From Pseudarthrobacter chlorophenolicus (lineage in GTDB: Bacteria > Actinomycetota > Actinomycetes > Actinomycetales > Micrococcaceae), in the NCBI RefSeq assembly GCF_000962805.1, contig NZ_JZTW01000002.1, positions 186,001 to 250,000 of the forward strand: a stretch of DNA of 64,000 nucleotides. The letters are read 5' to 3'. The notes under the pieces are model-generated. The model was not told where the DNA came from. It did not search any database and saw nothing but the letters and a program-made list of their open reading frames with translations. Positions within the stretch are counted from its first letter, which is position 1. Every line of letters starts with the position of its first letter. Positions 42,137 through 50,399 of this stretch are shown one piece after another. Position numbers and translations under genes: made by a program.

Positions 42137-43635
42137 CAGCTTCCTTCCGGCATCACGAAGCTGGCTCCGTGGCGTATTCCCGAGGGCCACCGTGTGGTGA
42201 CCGTTTTGGTCTTCGTATAAAAGCGGAAGGCGTCCGCGCCGTGCTGGTTCAGGTCCCCGAAGCCGGAGGCCTTCCAGCCGCCGAAGGTGTAGTACGCCAA
42301 CGGCACCGGAATGGGAACATTGACGCCCACCATGCCCACGTCCACCCTGGTGGCGAAATCCCGGGCGGAGTCGCCGTCGCGCGTGAAGATGGCCACGCCG
42401 TTGCCGAACGGGTTGTCGGTGCAGAGCCGGAGGGCTTGGTCGTAATCGGCGGCGCGGACCACGCTCAGGACCGGGCCGAAGATTTCGTTGCGGTAGATGG
42501 CCATGTCCGGGGTGACGTGGTCGAAGAGCGTCGGCCCCACCCAGAAACCGCCGGGGTAGCCGTGGACGGTGAGGCCGCGCCCGTCGGCGAGGAGGGTGGC
42601 GCCGTCGTCCACGCCCGAACTGATGAGTCCCTCGATACGGTCCCTCGCGGCTGCGGACACCACTGGCCCGAAGTCCGTGCCGACGCCGAGGCTGTGCCCT
42701 ACCGTCAGCTTCCGGACGCGTTCTTCCAGCCGGGCCACCAGCCGGTTGGCGGTGTCCTCCCCCACCGGAACAGCCACGGAAATGGCCATGCAGCGCTCTC
42801 CTGCCGAGCCGTAGCCTGAGCCAATGAGGGCATCTGCCGCCTGGTCCAGGTCGGCGTCCGGCATCACCACCATGTGGTTCTTGGCCCCGCCGAAGCACTG
42901 GGCCCGCTTTCCGTGGGCGGCCGCCGTGGCGTAGATGTACTGGGCGATGGGGGTGGAGCCCACAAAACCGACTGCTTTTACGCGGGGATCCTCGAGGAGG
43001 GCGTCCACGGCTTCCTTATCCCCGTTCACCACGCTGAAGACATCATCCGGAACACCCGCCTCGCTGTACAGTTCCGCGAGCCGCAGCGGCACCGAGGGGT
43101 CCCGTTCCGAAGGTTTGAGCACGAAGGCGTTGCCGGCGGCGAGGGCGGGGCCGGACTTCCAGAGCGGGATCATGGCGGGAAAATTGAATGGGGTGATGCC
43201 GGCCACCACGCCCAGCGGTTGCCGCAGCGAGTGGATGTCGATGCCTTGGCCGGCATCGCTGGAGAACTCGCCTTTGAGCAGGTGTGGCGCGCCGGCGGCA
43301 AACTCCACCACCTCCAGGCCACGTTGGATATCACCGACGGAGTCGGCAAGGGTCTTGCCGTGTTCGGACGACAGCAACCTGGCCAGCCCGTCCATGTTCC
43401 GGTTCACCAGGTCTACGAACTTCAGCAGGATCCGGCCCCGCCGCTGGGGGTTCAGTGCCGCCCATTCCGGCTGCGCCTCCGCGGCGGCGGCCACCGCGGA
43501 CCGCACTTCGTCCCTGTCCGCGAGCGGCAGGCGTGCCTGGATTCCGCCGGTGCACGGGTCAAAAACGTCACCAAACCGTCCGGAGGTTCCGCCGGTGTGG
43601 CGGCCGCCGATGTAATGGGAAAGCTCGCGCACCAT
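42136..43635 (-). CDS. mmsA: Methylmalonate-semialdehyde dehydrogenase (CoA-acylating)
   Basis: 499 residues. Oxidises methylmalonate semialdehyde to propionyl-CoA, the final step of valine breakdown in this operon. ALDH features: TPFNFPAMIPLWKSG, GFVGSTPIAQYIYA, the catalytic Cys in GSAGERCMAIS, and NEIFGPVLSVV. First gene of mmsA-hydrolase-mmsB-hydratase. It diverges from xthA with a 197-nt gap. Confidence 0.93.
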   Translation of the reverse strand: MVRELSHYIGGRHTGGTSGRFGDVFDPCTGGIQARLPLADRDEVRSAVAAAAEAQPEWAALNPQRRGRILLKFVDLVNRNMDGLARLLSSEHGKTLADSVGDIQRGLEVVEFAAGAPHLLKGEFSSDAGQGIDIHSLRQPLGVVAGITPFNFPAMIPLWKSGPALAAGNAFVLKPSERDPSVPLRLAELYSEAGVPDDVFSVVNGDKEAVDALLEDPRVKAVGFVGSTPIAQYIYATAAAHGKRAQCFGGAKNHMVVMPDADLDQAADALIGSGYGSAGERCMAISVAVPVGEDTANRLVARLEERVRKLTVGHSLGVGTDFGPVVSAAARDRIEGLISSGVDDGATLLADGRGLTVHGYPGGFWVGPTLFDHVTPDMAIYRNEIFGPVLSVVRAADYDQALRLCTDNPFGNGVAIFTRDGDSARDFATRVDVGMVGVNVPIPVPLAYYTFGGWKASGFGDLNQHGADAFRFYTKTKTVTTRWPSGIRHGASFVMPEGS

Positions 43636-43832
43636 GGCTGGATGCCCCTTCGCATGTGATCCGGCTTCTAGTGACCCAGGTCATTCTGGTTGCGAATATA
43701 CTCGGACTTCCTACTAAATTCCATCGCGCCCGCCGGGGGCCAGTACGCCCCGCTCCGCTCTGCCTGAGGCCGGCGCACCGGCGTTACCGGTTGCTTTACC
43801 CGTGGTGCGGCAGCCACGGTAAGTTAGGAGGC

Positions 43833-44639
43833 GTGAAGATAGCTACTTGGAATGTGAACTCGCTCCGTGCCCGCGCCGACCGTGTTGAAGCCTGGCTCCA
43901 GCGCAGCGACTGCGACGTCCTGGCCATCCAGGAAACGAAGTGCAAGGACGACAACTTTCCCTGGGAGCTCTTCGAACGTATGGGCTACGAGGTGGCGCAT
44001 TTCGGAGTGAACCAGTGGAACGGCGTGGCCATCGCCTCCCGTGTGGGGCTGGAGGACGTGGAGCGCACGTTCCTGGACCAGCCGGCCTTCGGCAAGGCGG
44101 GCAAGGACCCGGTGCAGGAGGCACGCGCCATGGCCGCCACCTGCGGCGGCGTCCGGATCTGGAGCCTGTACATCCCTAACGGACGCTCCCTGGATGACGA
44201 ACACATGCCCTACAAGCTCAAGTGGCTCGAGAGCCTCAAGACCCACGCCCAGGGCCTGGTAGCCGAGAATCCCGAGGCCCAGGTGGCGCTGATGGGTGAC
44301 TGGAACATCGCCCCTTTCGACGAGGACGTCTGGGACATCGATCTCTTCGTCAACAACCGGTACACCCACGTCAGCCCGCCGGAGCGCGCCGCCTTCCACG
44401 CGTTCGAAACTGCCGGATTCACAGACGTCGTCCGGCCGTACACTCCCGGCCCCGGCGTCTACACCTACTGGGACTACACGCAGCTGCGCTTCCCCAAGAA
44501 GGAGGGCATGCGGATCGACTTCGTCCTGGCCTCGAAGGCTTTGGCCTCGCGGGTTACCGGCGCCTCCATCGACCGGGAAGAACGCAAAGGCAAGGGCGCA
44601 TCGGACCATGCCCCCGTGCTGGTGGAACTGGCGGACTGA
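43833..44639 (+). CDS. xthA: Exodeoxyribonuclease III
   Basis: 268 residues from GTG at 43833 after AGGAGG. AP endonuclease/3'-exonuclease for base-excision repair. Motifs: ATWNVNSLRAR, AIQETKCKD with catalytic Glu, MGDWNIAP with Asp/Asn, and the C-terminal SDHAPVLVEL with catalytic His. Full length. The unknown gene at 44674 follows after 34 nt. Confidence 0.93.
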   Translation: MKIATWNVNSLRARADRVEAWLQRSDCDVLAIQETKCKDDNFPWELFERMGYEVAHFGVNQWNGVAIASRVGLEDVERTFLDQPAFGKAGKDPVQEARAMAATCGGVRIWSLYIPNGRSLDDEHMPYKLKWLESLKTHAQGLVAENPEAQVALMGDWNIAPFDEDVWDIDLFVNNRYTHVSPPERAAFHAFETAGFTDVVRPYTPGPGVYTYWDYTQLRFPKKEGMRIDFVLASKALASRVTGASIDREERKGKGASDHAPVLVELAD

Positions 44640-44673
44640 TGACAACGTCCTGGACCCAGCCAAGGAGACCGCT

Positions 44674-45567
44674 GTGACGGGCAACCTCTACCGGGGCCAG
44701 GCAGGCCTGCCGTTTTCCTCCACCCTCCGCGTTTACGAACCCCTGGATGCCTTCCCGCAGGAACAGCGGAAAGCCATCCAGGCGGCCGGGGCGCGCTCTG
44801 CCTCGCGTGCCGCCGTCGAAAACGCCGAACTCCTCGCCTCGCTGGGCCGCATCACCCGGCCCGGCGGCGATCCCTTTCCCACCGGCCGCACCGATCTGGT
44901 GCGGGTCACGGCCGCCCCGGCCGCCCAACCCGGCGGGACCGCTGACGGCGACGGCGGCCCGGAGACCGAACCGGAACTCCTGTACTGCCCCAGCCAGCTG
45001 GTTCTCCGTGCCGGGCTGGCTGCCAATGCCCTGATGGAAGGGATCCACGGCCCGCTCGCGGAATTGCTGATCCCCGAGGAGCAGCGGGACAGGCACCAGG
45101 AACGCATCGACCTGGTCAAAGCGCGGGACGGTTCCACGAGGGTGCACACCAGGGCTTCGACGTGGGGCATCCCCTTCAGCTGGTTTTCGCTGTTCATGGA
45201 GTCGGACCACAAGGACGTGGTGGAGGCCGCCGGCCGGATCGTCACCGTCCGGGTGTGGGCGTCGATTACCGATGCGCTGGAACGTGCCCGCTACGCCGTC
45301 GCCAACCTTGCGCTGGCCGCCCCGGACCTCGACATGCTGGACGACCTGGCCCAGCTGACCGAGTGGCTGGAGCAGTTCCATGTGGAGTCGATGATTGAAC
45401 TGGACTACGGATCCGTAGCGGACAAGGTCTATCCGGACGACTCCCCCACGGACATCAGGCTCGGTATCGAATGCCTGGCAGAGGGCGACATGACCGGCGC
45501 GGCTGCGGCCTACCGCAGGCTGGCCTCGCGCTGGATCCCCATCCGGCAGTTGGCCCGCGCCTCCTGA
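44674..45567 (+). CDS. Conserved protein of unknown function
   Basis: 297 residues from GTG at 44674 (AAGGAG upstream). Starts with YRGQAGLPFSSTLRVYEPLDAF and contains an alanine/proline-rich insert (about 75-100), then VLRAGLAANALMEGIHGPLAELLIP, TRVHTRASTWGIPFSWFSLF, and a C-terminal helical region ending in AAYRRLASRWIPIRQ. I do not recognise the family. It is 34 nt from xthA and probably cotranscribed. Confidence 0.55.
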   Translation: MTGNLYRGQAGLPFSSTLRVYEPLDAFPQEQRKAIQAAGARSASRAAVENAELLASLGRITRPGGDPFPTGRTDLVRVTAAPAAQPGGTADGDGGPETEPELLYCPSQLVLRAGLAANALMEGIHGPLAELLIPEEQRDRHQERIDLVKARDGSTRVHTRASTWGIPFSWFSLFMESDHKDVVEAAGRIVTVRVWASITDALERARYAVANLALAAPDLDMLDDLAQLTEWLEQFHVESMIELDYGSVADKVYPDDSPTDIRLGIECLAEGDMTGAAAAYRRLASRWIPIRQLARAS

Positions 45568-45610
45568 TTTCCGGGGGCCTTCCCGCCCGGGCGTTCCGGC
45601 CGGGGACCGG

Positions 45611-46663
45611 TCAATGCAGGGGCGGCGCGGTGGTCCTCCGGACCATCAGTTCGTGCGGCGCGACGGCGGACTGCACCGCCCCTTCCTGTCCATCCAGTTC
45701 ATCAAGAAGCATCTTGGTGGCCAGTTCCGCCTGCTCGTCCGGCCGCTGCCCCACCGTTGTCAGGCCCATGGCTTCGGCGAAATCGTGGTTGTCGATACCC
45801 ACCACGGACAGGTCAGCGGGGACGTTGACGCCGATCCGGGCGGCCTCGAAGATGACGCCCATGGCCATCTCATCCGACGCGCAGAAGATTGCGGTGGGCT
45901 TGGCCTCGGACCCGGACCACAGCCGCCGGAATGCTTCCTGCCCGCTGCGGACCGTAAAGTCTCCCCATTCGTCCCATTCAGGGCGGATCTTCAGGCCGGC
46001 GGCCGTCATTACGTCCCGGAAGGCCAGGATGCGGACCCTGGGAACATCGAAGTTCAGGTCTGTTTCGTCATCGCCATGGAGGAGGGCGATGTCCCGGTGG
46101 CCGAGGTCGATAAGGTGCCGGACAGCCGTGGAAGCAGCGGCGTAGTCATCGATGCCGATGTAGGCGCACTCCTCGACGTGCCCGCCCACCACCACCAGGG
46201 GGATGTCGATTTTTTGCAGGTGGTCCAGCTCTTCCGGGGTCAGCGCCATACAAAGGACCAGGAGGGCGTCGATCTGCTTGTAGACCATGGTCTTGCTGAA
46301 GAGCCGTTCCCGGTTGCTGCCGTGGCCGCCCAGGTTGAACAGCGAGAGGTTGTACTGCCGGGCATGGAGTTCCCGGTCGGCCCCCTCGATGGCCTTGGAA
46401 AAGAACCAGCGGCTGACGAACGGGGCGAGCACACCGATGGTTTTGGTCCTCCCCGTGGCGAGCCCCGAGGCCGACGACGACGCCACGTAACCGAGGTTTC
46501 CTGCGACTTCCAGGATCTTCTCCCGGGTGGCCGGCGAGACCCTGGGAAGGCCACGTACGGCCCGGGACACCGTGGCAGTTGAGACACCGGCCGCGGCGGC
46601 AACGTCCTCGATACTGACACCGTTATGGCCGCCCCGCTGGGCTCTCTCTGTTGTGCGTGCCAC
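45611..46663 (-). CDS. LacI-family transcriptional regulator
   Basis: 350 residues, GTG start at 46663. LacI HTH (16-65): VSIEDVAAAAGVSTATVSRAVRGLPRVSPATREKI. The periplasmic-binding-like effector domain follows (VLAPFVSRWFFSKAIEGAD, YIGIDDYAAASTAVRHLIDLGHRDI, FCASDEMAMGVI). It follows the sugar ABC transporter genes on the same strand and probably binds the operator at 50357-50376, and perhaps 56636-56651. Confidence 0.88.
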   Translation of the reverse strand: MARTTERAQRGGHNGVSIEDVAAAAGVSTATVSRAVRGLPRVSPATREKILEVAGNLGYVASSSASGLATGRTKTIGVLAPFVSRWFFSKAIEGADRELHARQYNLSLFNLGGHGSNRERLFSKTMVYKQIDALLVLCMALTPEELDHLQKIDIPLVVVGGHVEECAYIGIDDYAAASTAVRHLIDLGHRDIALLHGDDETDLNFDVPRVRILAFRDVMTAAGLKIRPEWDEWGDFTVRSGQEAFRRLWSGSEAKPTAIFCASDEMAMGVIFEAARIGVNVPADLSVVGIDNHDFAEAMGLTTVGQRPDEQAELATKMLLDELDGQEGAVQSAVAPHELMVRRTTAPPLH

Positions 46664-46791
46664 GGTGTCCCCTCAATAACTCCTTGCAGCGTAAGGCTGT
46701 CCGCCCTGCGTTACCCCCAAGACTTTCGTATTTTCGCATTCTGCGTGGATGCGGTGTTAACCGCGCAGGACGTGCCACCTTCTGTGACCGG

Positions 46792-47040
46792 CTACCTGCG
46801 GTCCGGCAGTTTCCGGCGGAGGCGGATCATGCCGTAGAGCGCCAGGAGGCTTGCCAGCAACCCCAGGGCCCAGCCCAGGGCGGGTTGCGCGGTCACTTCC
46901 ATCCAGACGGTGACTACCAGCAGGACCAGGGCCCAGAAGCCGAGGAACCCGATGATGATGTCGAAGTCTTCGCCCGAACGGACGCGGCGGCGTGTGCTTC
47001 CCGCTCCCGGAGTCCGGGAACGGGAAGCATCGCCCGTCAC
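46792..47040 (-). CDS. Small two-helix membrane protein
   Basis: 82 residues. An arginine/serine-rich N-terminus (about 1-25) is followed by two hydrophobic segments (about 28-48 and 55-72) and a basic LRRKLPDRR tail. Its ATG overlaps the stop of the ABC permease by 4 nt, so it is made from the same mRNA. No family recognised. Confidence 0.6.
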   Translation of the reverse strand: MTGDASRSRTPGAGSTRRRVRSGEDFDIIIGFLGFWALVLLVVTVWMEVTAQPALGWALGLLASLLALYGMIRLRRKLPDRR

Positions 47041-47933
47041 TTGACTGCACCTGCCGTCAGGCCGGCAACAATCTTGCGCTGGAAGACCAGCACCAGGATC
47101 ACCAGCGGAATGGTGACAATGGTGCCCGCGGCCATGATCGCCGTGTACGGGATCTGGTTCGGCTGCGCACCCGCGAAGCTGGCAATGGCAACGGTAACCG
47201 GCTGGGTCCGTTCATTCGACAGCTGGCTGGCAATCAGGAATTCATTCCACGAGGAGATGAACGCCAGGATGGCCGTCGTGAAGATGGCCGGAGCGGCCAG
47301 CGGCATGATCACCTTGCGGAACGCCTGTCCCTGTGTGCAACCGTCCACGCGGGCAGACTCTTCCAACTCCCAGGGCATCTCACGGAAGAAGGACGTCAGC
47401 GTGTAGACGGTCAGCGGCAGCACGAACGAGATGTTCGGGATGATCAGCGCCTGGTAGGTGCCCATCCAGCCGATGTTCGTGAAGAGCTGGAACAGCGGGG
47501 TGATCAGGGCAACACCCGGGAACATGGAGGCGCCCAGGATGAACCCCAGTACCAGGTACTTGAACCGGAAGTTGAGCCGGGCCAGCGCGTATGCGGCAAA
47601 TACGCCGATGACGAGCGACACCACCGTGACAGTGACGCCAATGATGATGCTGTTCAGCAGTGCTTGGCCAAACTTGTTGCCAAACGAGGTGTCGAACGCG
47701 GTAAGGAAGTTATCCAGCGTGACATGCGTTGGCCACGGCGTCGTGTCGTAGGTGAAGCCCACTTCGCGGAATGCCGTCACTACCATCCAGTACGCGGGCG
47801 CCAGGCACCAGATCAGGATGACGGCGGCGCTGATGTAGGTCCTGGCGCTCGCCCACCTTTCCCGGTTCTGGGCGGTCTTGCGCGCGGCGTTCTGGTCCAC
47901 CCGCACCCCGGCGGGAGCACTTGCGGTTGTCAT
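47037..47933 (-). CDS. Carbohydrate ABC transporter permease (MalG type)
   Basis: 298 residues with six hydrophobic segments. The cytoplasmic EAA-like loop reads ELEESARVDGCTQGQAFRKVIMPLAAPAI, the coupling site for the ATPase. Forms the membrane channel with the MalF-type permease at 47930, with which it overlaps by 4 nt. Confidence 0.9.
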   Translation of the reverse strand: MTTASAPAGVRVDQNAARKTAQNRERWASARTYISAAVILIWCLAPAYWMVVTAFREVGFTYDTTPWPTHVTLDNFLTAFDTSFGNKFGQALLNSIIIGVTVTVVSLVIGVFAAYALARLNFRFKYLVLGFILGASMFPGVALITPLFQLFTNIGWMGTYQALIIPNISFVLPLTVYTLTSFFREMPWELEESARVDGCTQGQAFRKVIMPLAAPAIFTTAILAFISSWNEFLIASQLSNERTQPVTVAIASFAGAQPNQIPYTAIMAAGTIVTIPLVILVLVFQRKIVAGLTAGAVK

Positions 47934-48967
47934 TTCTTCCCCTTACCGGTTGCGCCGCTTTGTTCCACCACATTGGCGCCCAGGAACCGGACGAAAATGA
48001 ACGCCACCAGGAAGATGATGATGAACGTAATGGTGGACAACGCCGCCGCTGAGTTGAACCCTTGCCTGATCTGGTTGATCACCAGGATGGACAGTGTGGT
48101 GGTGTTGTTGGCACCGCCGGTGAGGATGTACGGCAGGTCGAACATCCTCAGCGCATCAAGGGTACGGAACAGGATGGCGACCATCAGCGCGGGCTTGACC
48201 AGTGGCAGCGTAATCAGGCGGAAGCGCTGCCAGGCACTGGCACCGTCCACCTTTGATGCCTCGTAGACCTCGGCCGGAATCATCTGCAGGCCCGCCAGGA
48301 TCAGCAGCGCCATGAAGGGTGTGGTTTTCCAGGTGTCGGCGATGATGACTGCCCACTTGGCGGGCCACTCACTGCCCGTCCACAGGATGGAGACGTTGAA
48401 CAGTTTGTTGATGATGCCGTTGAAGTCGAACATGAACAGCCACAGCTGCGCGGTGACGGCGGTGGGAATGGCCCAGGGCACCAGGACGGCCGCGCGGACC
48501 AGGCTGCGGCCCTTGAAGGTCCGCGCCATGATCATGGCCATCCAGAAGCCCAGAATTGTCTCCAAGGCGACGGTCACCACGGTAAAGAAGAAGGTGGTGG
48601 CTGTCGCGGACCAGAACTGGCCGCCGAGGGTGCCCGGCGGGCAAGCAACTGTTCCGCCACCCTGGGCGGCGCACTGCTGCCCCAACCAATTCACGTAGTT
48701 CTGGATGCCGGCAGAGCCGCCGTCCGTGAATAGACCCGTGACGGGATCGAGCCCGGCGTCCTTCTGGAACGACATCACGATCGCGCTAATGATCGGGTAC
48801 ACGATCACGATGGCCAGCGCGACGACAGTCGGAGCAAGCAGCCAGGTGGCCCACCTGCCCTGGCTGGCAATCCTGTTGTCTTCACCTACCCCTTTGGGCC
48901 CGTGGTGGGCCGGGGCGGCGCCCGACGCCGGTTGCTTAACCGGCGTCGGGCCCAATTCGGTAGCCAT
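47930..48967 (-). CDS. Carbohydrate ABC transporter permease (MalF type)
   Basis: 345 residues. Six or seven hydrophobic segments, with a large loop after the first (about 75-130) holding two Cys (WLGQQCAAQG, TVACPPG). EAA loop: AEVYEASKVDGASAWQRFRLITLPLVKPAL. Works with the MalG-type permease and the binding protein. It begins 7 nt after the binding-protein gene. Confidence 0.9.
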   Translation of the reverse strand: MATELGPTPVKQPASGAAPAHHGPKGVGEDNRIASQGRWATWLLAPTVVALAIVIVYPIISAIVMSFQKDAGLDPVTGLFTDGGSAGIQNYVNWLGQQCAAQGGGTVACPPGTLGGQFWSATATTFFFTVVTVALETILGFWMAMIMARTFKGRSLVRAAVLVPWAIPTAVTAQLWLFMFDFNGIINKLFNVSILWTGSEWPAKWAVIIADTWKTTPFMALLILAGLQMIPAEVYEASKVDGASAWQRFRLITLPLVKPALMVAILFRTLDALRMFDLPYILTGGANNTTTLSILVINQIRQGFNSAAALSTITFIIIFLVAFIFVRFLGANVVEQSGATGKGKK

Positions 48968-48973
48968 GGCTTG

Positions 48974-50260
48974 TTACGATCCTGCGCCGGCGGTCTCGAT
49001 GGACTTCTGCATGTCGGAGAGCGCATCCTTGGCGGGCTTTTCACCCTTCAGCGCCGCGTAGGCGTTGTCCTGGATGGCCTTGGTGACTGCAGGGTAGAAG
49101 GGCGTTACCGGCCGGGGAACAGCATTCTCGATGGAGGTCTTGAGTACCGGCAGGTACGGCAGCTTGGCAACCAGTTCCTGGTCCTCGTACAGGTCGCCGA
49201 GCACCGGGGCCAGCGAACCCTGGGTTGCGAAGAACTTCTGCTGCTCTTCTTCAACCAGGAACTTCACGAAGTCCAGGGACGTGGCCTTGTGGTCGGAGTA
49301 GACGCTGACGGCTGCGCTGTGGCCACCGAGGGAGGAAGCACCGGGACCGTCCTTGCCCGGAAGTGCCGCCATGCCCAGAACATCCTTGACCTTGGAGGAA
49401 CCTTCAGTGGTTGCCAGGTTGTAGACGTAAGGCCAGTTGCGGAGGAACAGGAGCTTGCCGTCCTGGAAGGCCCGGCGGCTTTCCTCTTCCTGGTAGGTGA
49501 TGGCTTCAGCCGGGATGTTGCCGTCCTTGAAAGCCTTCACCAGGTTGTCCAGGCCCGCTTCGGCCTCGGGGGTGTTCAGGCTGGGCTTGCCGTCCTTGTC
49601 GAGGACGGATCCACCGGCGGAGTTGATTGCTTCCGAGGCGTTGACGGTGAGGCCCTCATACTGCTTGAACTGGCCGGCGTAGCAGCCCATGTTGTTCTGC
49701 TTGGCGATGGAGCACATGCCCATCATCTCGTCCCAGGTCTTCGGCGGCGTGGGCACCAGGTCCTTGCGGTAGTACAGGATGCCGCCGTCGGAAGAAACGG
49801 GAGCCGCGTAGAGGGTGCCCTTGTACGAGCCTGCCTCGATAGTGGGCTCCAGCATTCCCTTGGTGTCGATGGCCATCTTGTCCTTGAGCGGCTGCAGCCA
49901 ACCCTTGGCGGCAAACTCGGCCGTCCAGACGACGTCCACGCTGGCTACGTCATAGTCCGCGTTCTTCGCCTGGAAGTTCTGGACCAGGTCATCGTGCTGC
50001 TGGTCGGCGTTGTCCGTCTGCTCCTTGAAGGTGACCTTTTCGTCGGGGTGCGCAGCGTTCCATTTTTCGATCAGCGGCCGGACTACGTTGCTGTTGTCCT
50101 TGCCCTGCACGTAAGTGATGGGGCCACGGCTGTCCAGGTTGGCTTCAGCGTCGCTGCCGCCGCCCGAGGTTCCGCCACCTCCTCCGCCGGCACAGGCGGA
50201 CAGGGAAAGGGCCAGAACGCCGGCCGTGGCCACCGGCAGAAGGAATCTAGGGGTTTTCAT
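48974..50260 (-). CDS. Sugar-binding lipoprotein of ABC transporter
   Basis: 428 residues, lipoprotein signal LSLSACAGG (lipobox LSAC) then a glycine/serine linker. Type 1 extracellular solute-binding fold: ITYVQGKDNSNVVRPLIEKWN, TWDEMMGMCSIA, and GGHSAAVSVYSDHK. Alpha-glucoside specificity (trehalose, maltose or a sucrose isomer) is suggested by the adjacent GH13 gene. First gene of the transporter operon; divergent from the GH13 gene. Confidence 0.88.
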   Translation of the reverse strand: MKTPRFLLPVATAGVLALSLSACAGGGGGGTSGGGSDAEANLDSRGPITYVQGKDNSNVVRPLIEKWNAAHPDEKVTFKEQTDNADQQHDDLVQNFQAKNADYDVASVDVVWTAEFAAKGWLQPLKDKMAIDTKGMLEPTIEAGSYKGTLYAAPVSSDGGILYYRKDLVPTPPKTWDEMMGMCSIAKQNNMGCYAGQFKQYEGLTVNASEAINSAGGSVLDKDGKPSLNTPEAEAGLDNLVKAFKDGNIPAEAITYQEEESRRAFQDGKLLFLRNWPYVYNLATTEGSSKVKDVLGMAALPGKDGPGASSLGGHSAAVSVYSDHKATSLDFVKFLVEEEQQKFFATQGSLAPVLGDLYEDQELVAKLPYLPVLKTSIENAVPRPVTPFYPAVTKAIQDNAYAALKGEKPAKDALSDMQKSIETAGAGS

Positions 50261-50356
50261 TAGCTTGAAGCTCCTCGCTGAGAGACAAGTAAGTCGACAG
50301 TGCGGTTGTTGGTGAGGTTGATGTGGTGCCTGTCACACTAGTAAGGTTGCTGCCGT

Positions 50357-50376
50357 TGATGCAAGCGTTTACATCA
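50357..50376. promoter_or_regulatory. LacI-type operator between transporter and GH13 genes
   Basis: TGATGCAAGCGTTTACATCA: outer arms TGATG/CATCA and a CG-centred core of the LacI-family form TGTAAACGCTTGCA. It lies 24 nt upstream of the GH13 ATG and 97 nt upstream of the binding-protein gene, in the shared promoter region. Confidence 0.75.
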
Positions 50377-50399
50377 AAAAGTTATCTAAGGGGAACCAA

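Noticed and set aside
42137..42898. N-terminal extension of the HIBYL-CoA hydrolase
   Set aside because: Shadow of mmsA; the hydrolase starts at the ATG overlapping the mmsA stop.
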